In this document: one piece after another, positions 33,227 to 42,965 of the stretch
Layout of the letters: every line of letters begins with the position of its first letter
Numbering within the stretch: the stretch's first letter is position 1
From: an uncultured Alphaproteobacteria bacterium
Lineage (GTDB): Bacteria; Pseudomonadota; Alphaproteobacteria; Methylaequorales; Methylaequoraceae
NCBI GenBank assembly: GCA_902540805.1
Contig: CACBON010000009.1
Span: forward strand, 1-56,302
Direction: 5' to 3'
DNA length: 56,302 nt
Made by a program: the position numbers and the translations under genes
The notes under the pieces: generated by a model
Seen by the model: only the letters and a program-made list of their open reading frames with translations
Database searches by the model: none
Told to the model about the DNA's origin: nothing

Positions 33227-34527
33227 AATCAAAAAAACAAATTTTAGCTAAGGATAAAAAATTTCTCTGGCATCCTTTTACACAATCTTCATTTTCTGAA
33301 GATCCAATAATTATTAGTTCAGCAAAAGATGAAATACTCTTTGATATTGAAGGTAAAGAGTATATTGATTTAATATCCTCGTGGTGGATAAATACGCATG
33401 GTCATTGCAGAAACGAAATGGTAAATTCTGTTTTTAATCAGTCCAAAAAATTTGAGCAAGTTCTTTTTGCTGGTTTTACACATCATCCAGCTGTAGACTT
33501 GGCTGCTAGAATTGTTGATATTTTGCCCAAAAAATTGTCTCGAGTCTTCTATTCAGATAATGGTTCAACCTCTGTTGAAATAGCGATGAAAGTTGCAATT
33601 CAGTATTGGCATAATTTAGGCAAAAAAAAAACAAAATTTGTTGCATTTTCAGGCGGATACCATGGCGACACTTTCGGCGCAATGTCTGTGGGTAAAACAA
33701 CCGGTTTTTACAAGCCATTTGAGGATATTTTACACAAAAATTCTTTTATTCCTTTTCCAGAGGATTGGTTGGGGAACAATCAACTTGAAGAAAGTGAAAG
33801 ATTAGCTATGAATGCTGCATATAAAATTGTTGAAAAAGAGAAAGATAAAATTGCTGCTGTAATTTTAGAGCCACTTGTCCAGGGTGCAGGAGGTATGAAA
33901 ATTTGTAGAAAAGAGTTTTTGGATAAGTTAGTGAAAATGTTTAAAGATCAAGGAATACTTGTAATATTTGATGAGGTGATGACTGGTTTTGGAAGAACTG
34001 GAAAAATGTTCGCAACAGATCATTTAACTATGAAACCAGATATAATTTGTTTGGCAAAATCACTTACTGGAGGATTTATTCCTCTTGCAGCTACAGTGTT
34101 TAGCGAGGAAATACATAAGGTTTTTGTAGACACTAATTTTAATAAAACATTTCTTCATGGGCATTCATTTTCTGCTAATCCTGTTGCATGTGCAGCAGCT
34201 CTTAGTTCTCTAAATTTATTTAATGAGGATAAAACTTTTACAAAAATTGAAGAAATCTCTAAAATTCACAATGAATGTTTAAAAAAAATATCAAAACTTC
34301 AAAATATTTCAAAAATTCGTAAATTAGGAACAATAGCAGCATTTGATTTTAAAAATATTTCTGATAGCTACGGTTCTTTAGAAAGTCTTGAAATGAGAAA
34401 GAAATTTCTTGAAAACGGATTGTTGTTGCGCCCACTTGGAAATACAGTTTATTTTATGCCACCTTATTGTATAAAAAAAGAAAATCTAATTAATTCTTAT
34501 GAAAAATTAATTGAAATTTTGCAGTAA
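33223..34527 (+). CDS. bioA: Adenosylmethionine-8-amino-7-oxononanoate aminotransferase
   Basis: A 434-residue class III PLP aminotransferase (KAPA to DAPA). WHPFTQ near the N-terminus, SSWWINTHGH, SDNGSTSVEIAMK, IFDEVMTGFGRTG and the cofactor Lys in LAKSLTGGFIPLA are present. Length is normal. It is the last biotin gene of the operon; the symporter gene follows 26 bases later. Confidence 0.95.
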   Translation: MKSKKQILAKDKKFLWHPFTQSSFSEDPIIISSAKDEILFDIEGKEYIDLISSWWINTHGHCRNEMVNSVFNQSKKFEQVLFAGFTHHPAVDLAARIVDILPKKLSRVFYSDNGSTSVEIAMKVAIQYWHNLGKKKTKFVAFSGGYHGDTFGAMSVGKTTGFYKPFEDILHKNSFIPFPEDWLGNNQLEESERLAMNAAYKIVEKEKDKIAAVILEPLVQGAGGMKICRKEFLDKLVKMFKDQGILVIFDEVMTGFGRTGKMFATDHLTMKPDIICLAKSLTGGFIPLAATVFSEEIHKVFVDTNFNKTFLHGHSFSANPVACAAALSSLNLFNEDKTFTKIEEISKIHNECLKKISKLQNISKIRKLGTIAAFDFKNISDSYGSLESLEMRKKFLENGLLLRPLGNTVYFMPPYCIKKENLINSYEKLIEILQ

Positions 34528-34553
34528 TTTTTTTTTCGTTTAAAATTAAAAAG

Positions 34554-35975
34554 ATGATTGAAAATTTTGACAAAAATATTGAGACATTTCTTAAACCAAT
34601 TTCTGATTCAATCACTGGCTTTGTTTTTGGAAGTTTCTCCTTTTTTGGAAATCAGATTCCATTCATTGTTTTATGGCTTGTGTTTGCCAGCCTTTATTTT
34701 TCTTTTTATTTTAGATTTGTAAATATTTTCTATTTTAAGAGAGCACTTAATGTAGCATTTGGTAAATACGATGATCCAAGTCATCCAGGAGAAATTACTC
34801 ATTTTCAATCTTTTACTGCTGCAATGTCTGGAACAATTGGTCTAGGGAATATTGCTGGTGTTGCCGTTGCTATTTCAATAGGTGGACCTGGAGCAATGTT
34901 ATGGATGATTATAACAGCTTTTTTTGGTATGACCTTGAAGTTTGTGGAAGTCAGTTTAGGCCACAAATACAGAATAATACACAAAGATGGCACAGTTTCA
35001 GGTGGAGCAATTAGATACCTATCAGACGGGATGGGTCAACTTGGTTATGTAAAATTGGGGAAATTTTTAGCAATATTCTTTGCAATTTGTTGTATAGGTG
35101 GTTCTTTTGGTGGAGGAAATATGTTCCAAGCAAATCAAGCTTTTCAACAAATTGTTGAAGCAACTGGATCTGAAAATAGCCCTTTGTTCAATAAAGGTTG
35201 GTTAGGTGGAATAGTATTTGCTTTTATTGTCGGTTTCATAATTATCGGTGGCATAAAATCAATTGGAAAAGTTACTGAGAGACTTGTTCCATTAATGGCA
35301 TTTATTTATGTTTTTTCTTGTTTGTACATTATAATCTCCAATTTTGGTTTGATTCCTGAAACAATTAATAAAATATTCTCAAGTGCATTTAACCTTGATG
35401 CCTCAGTCGGGGGATTTTTAGGCTCCCTTATTGCTGGAGTAAAAAGAGCAGTTTTTTCAAATGAATCAGGAATTGGATCTGCCCCAATTGCATACGCTCC
35501 TGCAAAAAGTAATAATCACTTGAATACTGGATTCATGTCATTGTTGTCTCCAGTTGTAGATACAATAATTGTGTGTTCAATGACAGCATTAGTAATTATT
35601 ATGACAGGTGTTTATGAGAGTAACTCTGGTATACAAGGAGTTGAATTGACCTCGAGAGCATTCGAATCAGTTTTTACTTGGTTCCCAACAATATTGGCTT
35701 TAGCGATTACCCTTTTTGCAATATCCACCTTAATAACATGGTCATACTACGGCTTGAGATGTTGGACGTATTTATTTGGATTGAGTTCTTTTAGTAAATA
35801 TTCCTTCAAAATAATTTTCTTAAGTTTTACAGTTATTGGTACTTCAATGAATCTTGAAAGTGTCATAAATTTCTCTGATTCAATGATTTTCGCTATGTCC
35901 ATTCCAAACATTATAGGATTGTACTTTCTATCGTCACAATTAAAATCAGATATATTGAAATTAAAGGAAAATTAA
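34554..35975 (+). CDS. Sodium:alanine symporter (AGCS family)
   Basis: A 473-residue inner-membrane symporter with about ten or more helices. Signatures: SGTIGLGNIAGVAVAISIGGPGA (about 90-112), AIRYLSDGM, GGNMFQANQAF and ESGIGSAPIAYAPAKSNNH. The AGCS family imports alanine or glycine with sodium, fitting a sodium-rich marine habitat. Alanine is also a BioF substrate, but co-location is not proof of a link. Confidence 0.88.
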   Translation: MIENFDKNIETFLKPISDSITGFVFGSFSFFGNQIPFIVLWLVFASLYFSFYFRFVNIFYFKRALNVAFGKYDDPSHPGEITHFQSFTAAMSGTIGLGNIAGVAVAISIGGPGAMLWMIITAFFGMTLKFVEVSLGHKYRIIHKDGTVSGGAIRYLSDGMGQLGYVKLGKFLAIFFAICCIGGSFGGGNMFQANQAFQQIVEATGSENSPLFNKGWLGGIVFAFIVGFIIIGGIKSIGKVTERLVPLMAFIYVFSCLYIIISNFGLIPETINKIFSSAFNLDASVGGFLGSLIAGVKRAVFSNESGIGSAPIAYAPAKSNNHLNTGFMSLLSPVVDTIIVCSMTALVIIMTGVYESNSGIQGVELTSRAFESVFTWFPTILALAITLFAISTLITWSYYGLRCWTYLFGLSSFSKYSFKIIFLSFTVIGTSMNLESVINFSDSMIFAMSIPNIIGLYFLSSQLKSDILKLKEN

Positions 35976-35976
35976 T

Positions 35977-36411
35977 GTGAATGAAATTTTGATTGCAAGT
36001 GATCATGCTGGATACAAGTTAAAAAAAATTTTAATTCAAGAATTACAGGGCGAAATAAAATTTGATGACTTAGGTCCTTTTTCTGAAGATTCTGTTGATT
36101 ATCCTGATTATGCCAGAAAACTATCCAAAAAAATTGATTTAAAAAAAGATCTATTAGGAGTTTTGATTTGTGGTTCAGGAATCGGAATGTCAATGGTCGC
36201 AAATAGGTTTAAAAATGTACGTGCGGCGCTTTGTATGAACAATAAAATGTCAATGTTGGCTAGACAACATAACAATGCTAACATTTTAGTTTTAGGTTCA
36301 AGGTTGATTTCTGAGCAAGAAGCTATTAAATGTTTATTAGTATTTTTGAAAACAAACTATGAAGGTGGACGTCATCAAGCTAGACTTGATAAATTTAATC
36401 TTGTAGAATAA
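35977..36411 (+). CDS. rpiB: Ribose-5-phosphate isomerase B
   Basis: A 144-residue RpiB/LacAB-family isomerase (ribose 5-phosphate to ribulose 5-phosphate). IASDHAGYKLK begins the fold, DYPDYA follows, and GVLICGSGIGMSMVANRF carries the active-site Cys. The only usable start is GTG 35977, because the ATG two bases before ends at once. It is in the standard rpiB-glyA-nrdR order. Confidence 0.92.
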   Translation: MNEILIASDHAGYKLKKILIQELQGEIKFDDLGPFSEDSVDYPDYARKLSKKIDLKKDLLGVLICGSGIGMSMVANRFKNVRAALCMNNKMSMLARQHNNANILVLGSRLISEQEAIKCLLVFLKTNYEGGRHQARLDKFNLVE

Positions 36412-36428
36412 AATAACATGGAGACAAA

Positions 36429-37712
36429 ATGACAGGACAACTATTTTTTGAAAGCAGTTTAACACAAACAGATCCAGCAGTCTTAGAAGCTATAAAGAAC
36501 GAATATCACAGGCAAAACGATCAAATTGAATTGATTGCATCTGAGAATATCGTGTCAAAGGCAGTTTTAGAAGCACAAGGAACAATACTAACAAACAAAT
36601 ATGCTGAAGGGTATTCTGGTAAAAGATATTACGGCGGGTGTGAACATGTCGATGTTGTTGAAGACATTTGCATAGACAGAATTAAGAAATTATTTAACGC
36701 CGGTTTTGCTAACGTTCAAGTTCATTCAGGATCTCAGGCAAATCAAGCGGTTTTTTTAGCATTGTTAAAACCAGGTGATACAATAATGGGAATGTCTCTT
36801 GCTGCTGGCGGTCATTTAACTCATGGCGCTCCACCAAATGAATCAGGCAAATGGTTTAATGCAATCCAATACGGAGTCAGAAAAGACACAGCTTTAATCG
36901 ATTATGATGAAGTTGAAACTTTAGCTTTAGAAAACAAACCTAAGTTGATAATTGCAGGTGGCTCATCCTATCCAAGGATCATAGATTTCAAAAAATTTAA
37001 AGAAATTGCTGATAAAGTTGGAGCTCTTTTCCTTGTGGATATGGCGCACTTTGCTGGCTTAGTAGCAACAGGACTTTATCCTAATCCACTTGAATATGCA
37101 GATGTAGTAACATCAACAACACATAAAACACTTAGAGGACCTAGAGGTGGAATAATTCTTACCAATAACGAAACCCATGCAAAAAAAATTAATTCTGCTG
37201 TTTTCCCAGGCCTTCAAGGTGGACCACTTATGCACGTAATATGTGCTAAGGCGGTAGCTTTTGGTGAAGCACTTCAACCAGATTTTAAAAAATATATTGA
37301 ATCTGTTGTTTCGAATTCTAAAATTTTATCCGAAGTGATGTTAGAAAGAGGTTTAGAAGTAGTTTCAGGCGGAACAGATACCCATCTTGTGCTAGTTGAT
37401 TTGAGACCTAAAAAATTAACAGGTAAAGCTGCTGAGAGATCACTTGAGAACGCTGGTATAACATGTAATAAAAATGGCGTCCCATTTGATCCTGAAAGCC
37501 CCTTCGTAACTTCAGGTATAAGACTAGGTACGCCTGCTGGCACAAGTAGAGGTTTTGGAAAAGAAGAATTTCGCATTATTGGTAATCTTATCGGAGATGT
37601 TTTAGACGGTTTGTCCTTAAACCCAGAAGATAATTCAAAGGTTGAAAAGGAAGTAAAATTAAAAGTGAAAGCTTTATGCGAAAAATTTCCTATCTACAGT
37701 ACTGCTATTTAA
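36429..37712 (+). CDS. glyA: Serine hydroxymethyltransferase
   Basis: A 427-residue PLP enzyme interconverting serine and glycine with tetrahydrofolate. [45 protein letters not shown] and the cofactor Lys in [14 protein letters not shown] are canonical. GGAG lies upstream of ATG 36429. It links with the serine-glyoxylate module at 23-28 kb. A 9-base inverted repeat spans its stop codon. Confidence 0.97.
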   Translation: MTGQLFFESSLTQTDPAVLEAIKNEYHRQNDQIELIASENIVSKAVLEAQGTILTNKYAEGYSGKRYYGGCEHVDVVEDICIDRIKKLFNAGFANVQVHSGSQANQAVFLALLKPGDTIMGMSLAAGGHLTHGAPPNESGKWFNAIQYGVRKDTALIDYDEVETLALENKPKLIIAGGSSYPRIIDFKKFKEIADKVGALFLVDMAHFAGLVATGLYPNPLEYADVVTSTTHKTLRGPRGGIILTNNETHAKKINSAVFPGLQGGPLMHVICAKAVAFGEALQPDFKKYIESVVSNSKILSEVMLERGLEVVSGGTDTHLVLVDLRPKKLTGKAAERSLENAGITCNKNGVPFDPESPFVTSGIRLGTPAGTSRGFGKEEFRIIGNLIGDVLDGLSLNPEDNSKVEKEVKLKVKALCEKFPIYSTAI

Positions 37713-37739
37713 CATCCATTTACTGTAGAAGAAATTATT
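37693..37739. repeat. Inverted repeat spanning the glyA stop codon
   Basis: TCTACAGTA (37693-37701) and TACTGTAGA (37731-37739) are exact reverse complements with a 29-base loop that contains the stop codon (37710-37712). No T run follows immediately. It could be a weak 3'-end structure or a binding site upstream of nrdR, but it lacks the NrdR-box consensus. Confidence 0.4.
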
Positions 37740-37770
37740 TGCTTTTTACTAGAGATAGGTAAGCTATTTT

Positions 37771-38232
37771 ATGAGATGTCCATTTTGTGGTCATGACGAA
37801 ACACAAGTCAAGGATTCCAGACCCTCAGAAGATAATAGCTCTATCAGAAGAAGGCGACAATGTCCAGCATGTGCAGCCAGGTTTACAACTTTTGAGAGAG
37901 TTCAGTTAAGAGAGTTAATGGTAATTAAAAAAGACCAAACTAGGACAGTATTCGAAAGAGAAAAACTTGTAAGATCCATTAACATTTCTTGTAGAAAACG
38001 ACCAGTTGACTCAGAACAGATAGAATTGATAACCAATAGTATACAAAGAAGACTAGAGAGTTCAGGTGAAACTGAAATTCCAACAAAAGTAATTGGTGAA
38101 CTCGTAATGGATGCTCTCAAAGAATTAGATAGAGTTGCTTATTTGAGGTTTGCTTCCGTGTACAAAGATTTTCAAGAAACTGATGATTTTAGAAAATTCA
38201 TTGATAAAAATTTAAATCTTAAAAACGAATAG
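37771..38232 (+). CDS. nrdR: Transcriptional repressor NrdR
   Basis: A 153-residue repressor of ribonucleotide reductase genes, sensing (d)ATP. A zinc ribbon (residues 1-34: [17 protein letters not shown] ... [16 protein letters not shown]) is followed by an ATP-cone (about 46-136). No ribonucleotide reductase gene is in the window. The upstream 58-base gap is AT-rich. ribD follows 3 bases later. Confidence 0.95.
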   Translation: MRCPFCGHDETQVKDSRPSEDNSSIRRRRQCPACAARFTTFERVQLRELMVIKKDQTRTVFEREKLVRSINISCRKRPVDSEQIELITNSIQRRLESSGETEIPTKVIGELVMDALKELDRVAYLRFASVYKDFQETDDFRKFIDKNLNLKNE

Positions 38233-38235
38233 GAC

Positions 38236-39327
38236 GTGGATTTAGATATAAAATACATTAAAATTTCTATTTTTCTTCTAAAAAAAATAATTGGAACGAC
38301 TTTTCCAAACCCTCCTGTTGTCTCCTTGATAGTGGAGTCAAATTTAAAAAAAACTTTAAATAAGATTGTTTCTTTTGGTTATACTTTTGAAGGTGGCAGA
38401 CCTCATGCGGAGGCAGTTGCTTTAAGTAAAATGAATTTTAAAAAAAACCATCATTATACACTTTATTCAACTTTAGAACCTTGTTGCCATTTCGGACGAG
38501 ACGAATCATGTGTGTCAAAGATTTTAAGATCAAAAATCAACAGAGTTGTTTTTTCACTTAGAGATCCAGATAAAAGAGTAGACGGATCAGGGGAAAAATT
38601 ATTGAAAGATAACGGCCTAGAAGTTTTAGGGGGCATTTTGACTGAAGAAACCAAAAAAATTTATAAAGGATATGTTTTAAATAGAAAGTTTCATCGACCA
38701 AAAGTTACTCTAAAAATTGGATCGTCACTAGATACTAAAATTTCGTCTAAGCGAAACAAATCAGACAAAATAACAAATGATCAAGTTAAAAAAATTGTTC
38801 ATATCATGAGATCTGAAGCAGACGCCATTTTAGTTGGTAAAAATACGGTTAATATTGATAATCCAAAACTAAACTGTAGGATTGAGGGTTTAAAAAGATT
38901 TTCACCGATAAGAATTATTTTATCCAAAAAACTGGATTTTAACTTAAATTCACATATTTTTAAAAATTGTAAATTTAACCCAACGATTATTTTTACTCTT
39001 AAGAACAACAATCAAATAATAAAACGAATCGAAGAAAAAAAAGTAAAAATATTTATGTTAGATAAGAAAAGGTTTAAATTATCCAATATTCTTAAAGAGC
39101 TTGCTAACCTAGGAGTCTGTAGCTTATTTGTTGAGGGAGGGGGTGAGGTTTTTACGTCATTTCTTAATGAAGGGTTGGTTGATAGTTTAATTATTTTTAG
39201 ATCTAATTACTTTATTGGTGGAAAAGGAATTAACGCGTTTAACATTTTGAAAAATAAAAAAATATCTTTTAAACATACGCATTTATCCATTGTAAAAAAT
39301 AATACTATGGAAATATTAGAAAATTAA
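38236..39327 (+). CDS. ribD: Bifunctional riboflavin deaminase/reductase
   Basis: A 363-residue enzyme for the second and third steps of riboflavin synthesis. The deaminase half has GGRPHAEAVAL and EPCCHFGRDESC with zinc ligands (His/Cys/Cys); the usual PNPxVG is PNPPVVS. The reductase half (about 155-363) begins PKVTLKIGSSLD and contains LVGKNTVNIDNPKL and FVEGGGEVFTSFL. Start GTG 38236. It is the first gene of a contiguous riboflavin cluster with nusB. Confidence 0.93.
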   Translation: MDLDIKYIKISIFLLKKIIGTTFPNPPVVSLIVESNLKKTLNKIVSFGYTFEGGRPHAEAVALSKMNFKKNHHYTLYSTLEPCCHFGRDESCVSKILRSKINRVVFSLRDPDKRVDGSGEKLLKDNGLEVLGGILTEETKKIYKGYVLNRKFHRPKVTLKIGSSLDTKISSKRNKSDKITNDQVKKIVHIMRSEADAILVGKNTVNIDNPKLNCRIEGLKRFSPIRIILSKKLDFNLNSHIFKNCKFNPTIIFTLKNNNQIIKRIEEKKVKIFMLDKKRFKLSNILKELANLGVCSLFVEGGGEVFTSFLNEGLVDSLIIFRSNYFIGGKGINAFNILKNKKISFKHTHLSIVKNNTMEILEN

Positions 39328-39339
39328 AAAGATTAAAAT

Positions 39340-39915
39340 ATGTTTACAGGAATAATTAAAAAAGTTGGTGTCATACAATCTTGGAATCCAAAATCAAGAG
39401 TTCTAGGTATAAAATCGGGTTTTGAAAACTTGATACTTGGCGAATCAATATCATGTTCAGGAGTATGTTTAACTGTTACTAGTTATAAAAGGGATGTTTT
39501 TTTTTGTAATTTATCATCTGAAACAATTTCTAAAACAAATTTTAAAACAAAGAAAGAAGGTGACAAATTAAATCTAGAAAAATCACTAAAAATTGGTGAT
39601 GACTTGAGTGGTCATCTTGTTTTTGGTCATGTTGATGGTCTTTCAACACTAAATGACATAAAAATTGACAAAGATTCCTGGATTTTAAACTTTTCAGTGT
39701 CTTCTGACTTATCTAAATATTTGACAAATAAATGTTCTATTACTATTGATGGAATTTCTTTAACGGTCAACAACGTTGATGGGGAAAATTTTGATATAAG
39801 CATTGTCCCTTTTACATGGGAAAATACAAACCTGAAGTTTTCATCGGTAGGAGACAAATTTAATTTAGAAATTGATATGATAGCAAGGTATGTATTTAAG
39901 GCTCTTAAGAAATGA
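39340..39915 (+). CDS. ribE: Riboflavin synthase alpha subunit
   Basis: A 191-residue enzyme dismutating two 6,7-dimethyl-8-ribityllumazines to riboflavin. Two lumazine-binding repeats are visible: MFTGIIKKVG with ISCSGVCLTVT (about 34-44), then GHLVFGHVDG with ITIDGISLTVNNV (about 128-140). Length is normal. It overlaps the ribBA gene by 4 bases. Confidence 0.94.
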   Translation: MFTGIIKKVGVIQSWNPKSRVLGIKSGFENLILGESISCSGVCLTVTSYKRDVFFCNLSSETISKTNFKTKKEGDKLNLEKSLKIGDDLSGHLVFGHVDGLSTLNDIKIDKDSWILNFSVSSDLSKYLTNKCSITIDGISLTVNNVDGENFDISIVPFTWENTNLKFSSVGDKFNLEIDMIARYVFKALKK

Positions 39916-40991
39916 AAACAAATTTTTCCCCAATTCCTCAAATTATAAAAGATTTATCAAAAGGAAAGATGGTTGTAATAGTCGATGACGAAAAAAGAGA
40001 GAATGAAGGAGACCTTATTTTTTCTGCAACGCACGTTTCTCCACAAAAAATAAATTTTATGGCAAAATATGCTCGGGGTTTGATTTGTTTGGCTTTAGAT
40101 AAAAAAAGGTTTAAAAAGCTAAATTTAAAACTTATGACTGACGATAATCATAGCAGACACAGAACTGCATTCACTGTCTCAATTGAGGCAAAGAGGGGAG
40201 TAACAACTGGTATTAGTGCCAGGGATAGATCACAAACCATAAAAGTTGCAGTTTCTCAAAAATCCAAAGCAACTGATTTAGTAAGTCCAGGTCATATTTT
40301 TCCTTTGTTAGCTAAAGATGGAGGAGTTCTGGAAAGAGCTGGACACACAGAAGCCGCTGTTGATTTATCAAGACTTGCTAATGGAGATTTAAGTCCTTTT
40401 GGCGTTATTTGTGAAATAATGAATGATGATGGTTCAATGGCACGTTTTGAAGATCTCAGAAAATTTTGCAAACAACATAAACTTAAAATGTCGTCAATAA
40501 AGGATTTAATTGAATATAAATTAAAAAAAGACAAATTTGTTAAATGTATTAAAAGAGATGATATAATCCTTCCTAAATTTGGGGAATTTAAGTTATTTGT
40601 ATATAGAAATCTTATAGACCAAACCGAGCACTTAGTTTTGATGAAAGGAAAGGTGAAGAGAAATAAAAGTGTTTTAGTCAGAATGCATAGTTTAAATATA
40701 ATTTCAGATTTATTTGATTTAAAAAATAAAGATCTTGAAAAATCTCTAGAAATTATTTGTAAAAATGACCAAGGAGTCATTGTAATTGTTAGAAACCCAG
40801 ACAAAGAAATGAAAAAAAAAATTTCAACTTTATCACAAAATAAAAATAACATCTTAAAAGAATATGGAGTTGGTGCTCAAATTCTCCTGGATTTGGGTGT
40901 TAAAAAAATAATATTGTTAACTAAATCATCAAAAAATATAGTTGGAATAGATGGTTTTGGATTAGAGATTAATGGCACAAAAAAAATCTAA
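39912..40991 (+). CDS. ribB: DHBP synthase with degenerate GTP cyclohydrolase-like domain (RibBX type)
   Basis: A 359-residue two-domain protein. The N-terminal domain (about 1-205) is 3,4-dihydroxy-2-butanone 4-phosphate synthase with VIVDDEKRENEGDL, SRHRTAFTVSIEA and GHTEAAVDL. The C-terminal domain resembles RibA but lacks the zinc Cys triad: where RibA has a SECLTGDxFGSxRCDC motif, this has RMHSLNIISDLFDL with no Cys. It should therefore lack GTP cyclohydrolase II activity, as in the RibBX variant described for proteobacteria. A separate RibA must be elsewhere. Confidence 0.85.
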   Translation: MKTNFSPIPQIIKDLSKGKMVVIVDDEKRENEGDLIFSATHVSPQKINFMAKYARGLICLALDKKRFKKLNLKLMTDDNHSRHRTAFTVSIEAKRGVTTGISARDRSQTIKVAVSQKSKATDLVSPGHIFPLLAKDGGVLERAGHTEAAVDLSRLANGDLSPFGVICEIMNDDGSMARFEDLRKFCKQHKLKMSSIKDLIEYKLKKDKFVKCIKRDDIILPKFGEFKLFVYRNLIDQTEHLVLMKGKVKRNKSVLVRMHSLNIISDLFDLKNKDLEKSLEIICKNDQGVIVIVRNPDKEMKKKISTLSQNKNNILKEYGVGAQILLDLGVKKIILLTKSSKNIVGIDGFGLEINGTKKI

Positions 40992-41397
40992 GAAAGTTTT
41001 AATTATTTTTTCTGACTTTTATCCTGAAATATCTGAGAACCTTCTCAATGGAGCAGAATCATATCTGATATCTAATAATTTTCTTTTTGACAAAATAAGA
41101 GTTGATGGTTCATTAGAAATTCCTTTTTTACTTCATAAATTTAGGAATGATTATTCAGGATTTATTGTACTTGGTTGTATTGTAAAAGGAGAAACAGATC
41201 ACTACGATGTCGTGAAAAATATTTCTATGAATGAAATCTATTCATTAGTTTACAAGAAGGTTTTACCTCTTGGTTCAGCCATTTTAACAGTCAACAACTT
41301 GAAACAGGCTAAAGAAAGATCTGACATAAAAAAAAAAAACTTTGGAGGAAAAGCCGCCATGGTTTGTTGCAATCTTATTAAAACCTTAAAATTATAG
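40972..41397 (+). CDS. ribH: 6,7-dimethyl-8-ribityllumazine synthase
   Basis: A 141-residue enzyme forming the capsid-like RibH assembly. VDGSLEIPFLLHKF and GCIVKGETDHYDVVKN (His89-type region) are the active-site segments. It overlaps the ribBX gene by 20 bases and is followed by a 98-base AT-rich gap before nusB. Confidence 0.93.
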   Translation: MAQKKSKKVLIIFSDFYPEISENLLNGAESYLISNNFLFDKIRVDGSLEIPFLLHKFRNDYSGFIVLGCIVKGETDHYDVVKNISMNEIYSLVYKKVLPLGSAILTVNNLKQAKERSDIKKKNFGGKAAMVCCNLIKTLKL

Positions 41398-41495
41398 AAT
41401 TTTAAATTTTGTAGACATCTTTAATAAACAATAGTCAAATTGATATGGTGTTATATGATTTCTTTATATCTTTTTTTTTTTAGGGTCTAAAAAAT

Positions 41496-41957
41496 ATGAA
41501 AGGCAAAATTCATTCAAAATCTTTATCTAGGTACTTAGCAGTGCAAGCAACATTTAATCAAAGTTTTGGTTTTGATCAGAAGCAAATTGAAAGAGAATTT
41601 ATTTCACAAAATGATTTTAAATTTCATCTCGACTTAGACTTCAATTTAGGTAAAAAAACATTTGATAAAGTTTTTTTTAAAAAAATTTTTAATAATGTTT
41701 TTGAAAATGAAGATTTTATTCTTGGTTTGATCTCTAACAATCTGCATGAAAGCTGGAAGTTTAAAAGATTACCAAAGGTCTTACAAGCACTTTTAAGAGT
41801 TGCTACCTCTGAAATGATCACTTATCCAAAAACATCGATGGGTATTATAATAACTGAATATTTAATGTTGGCTGAATCTTTTAGTATTGAGAAAGACAAT
41901 AACTTTATAAATGCCATTCTTGATAAAATTCATAAGAAATTAGAAATTCATGAATAA
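41496..41957 (+). CDS. nusB: Transcription antitermination factor NusB
   Basis: A 153-residue all-helical RNA-binding protein for rRNA antitermination. SRYLAVQATFNQSFG at the N-terminus and the C-terminal LLRVATSEMITYPKTSMGIIITEYLMLAESFS (about 107-138) match the family. It overlaps thiL by 8 bases. The upstream gap has TTGATA at 41440-41445 but no convincing -10. Confidence 0.88.
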   Translation: MKGKIHSKSLSRYLAVQATFNQSFGFDQKQIEREFISQNDFKFHLDLDFNLGKKTFDKVFFKKIFNNVFENEDFILGLISNNLHESWKFKRLPKVLQALLRVATSEMITYPKTSMGIIITEYLMLAESFSIEKDNNFINAILDKIHKKLEIHE

Positions 41958-42903
41958 TGAACAAAAATTAATTGAAAAATACTTTTTACCGCTTGCTCAA
42001 AATAAGGAGTCTTTATTTTTAAAAAATGATGCAGCTTATTTTAAAAAACAAAATCTTGTTATATCGACAGATATGATGATTGAAGATAAACATTTTAAAA
42101 AAAGTATTGATCCAAATTTATTAGCAAAAAAGCTTATAAGAATAAATTTATCTGATATTGCAGCAATGGGTGCAGTCCCAGTAGGATTTTTTTTAAATAT
42201 TGCACTACCTAAATCTAAGGCTCAAAGTTGGTTAAAAAATTTTACTACAGGTTTAAAATTAGACATGAAAAAGTTCGATCTTAAACTCTATGGTGGAGAT
42301 ATGAGTAGCTCTGATAAAATTTTTCTATCTTTAACTATTTTAGGTAAGACTAATTCTTATTGTCATAAAAAAAACTATACAAATTCAAATTCTGGTATTT
42401 ATGTTACTGGTTGTATTGGAGACGCAGGGTTAGGTTATGAACTTATGTCAAATGATCTGATTTTTAGGTGCTCGGCGAAAAGTAAAAAAAGATTGATTCA
42501 AAAATTACTTCTTCCTGAACCAAGACTTTCAGTTGGTAAAAAATTATTAAATAACGTAGAGTTCTGTACAGACATTTCTGATGGTTTGTTAGAAGAACTC
42601 TCATTCATAGCTCATCAATCAAATAAACAGGCTAATATTTTCTTAGATAAAATTCCTTTATCATTTGCATCTAAGGAATTATTTATGAAAAATAAAAGAA
42701 AAGTAAATGATATCTGGGAAATAATTCTGTCTGGTGGAGAAGATTATGAATTACTTTTTTGTTTATCAAAAAAACAAAAACTTGAAAAAAATTTAAAGGG
42801 AATCTCTAAAATAGGTTATTTTTCAAGCGGTAAAGGAGTAAGAATACTTGACAGTGAAGGTAAAGAATTTAAAACCAAAAGATTTGGTTTTAGCCATTTT
42901 TAA
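41950..42903 (+). CDS. thiL: Thiamine-monophosphate kinase
   Basis: A 317-residue kinase making thiamine diphosphate. STDMMIEDKHF, INLSDIAAMGAVPVG (about 59-73), LYGGDMSSSD and CTDISDGLLEELSFIA are the ATP/Mg sites. It follows nusB with overlap, the usual nusB-thiL pair, and precedes the pyrophosphatase by 62 bases. Confidence 0.93.
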   Translation: MNNEQKLIEKYFLPLAQNKESLFLKNDAAYFKKQNLVISTDMMIEDKHFKKSIDPNLLAKKLIRINLSDIAAMGAVPVGFFLNIALPKSKAQSWLKNFTTGLKLDMKKFDLKLYGGDMSSSDKIFLSLTILGKTNSYCHKKNYTNSNSGIYVTGCIGDAGLGYELMSNDLIFRCSAKSKKRLIQKLLLPEPRLSVGKKLLNNVEFCTDISDGLLEELSFIAHQSNKQANIFLDKIPLSFASKELFMKNKRKVNDIWEIILSGGEDYELLFCLSKKQKLEKNLKGISKIGYFSSGKGVRILDSEGKEFKTKRFGFSHF

Positions 42904-42914
42904 TTAATTAATTA

Positions 42915-42942
42915 TTGATCATCGAATCTAATGTGTTATAAG
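42915..42942 (+). promoter_or_regulatory. Candidate promoter for hppA
   Basis: TTGATC (42915-42920), a 16-base spacer and TATAAG (42937-42942) lie 23 bases before the ATG. Both hexamers are close to sigma70 consensus. The gene is otherwise preceded by thiL on the same strand, so it may have its own transcript. Confidence 0.4.
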
Positions 42943-42965
42943 GTTGGTTTTATCAGGTTTTAAAT

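Noticed and set aside
40292-40852. 186-codon reverse-strand frame
   Set aside because: Antisense to the ribBX gene whose motifs are clear on the forward strand; the frame is Leu/Phe/Ser-rich noise.
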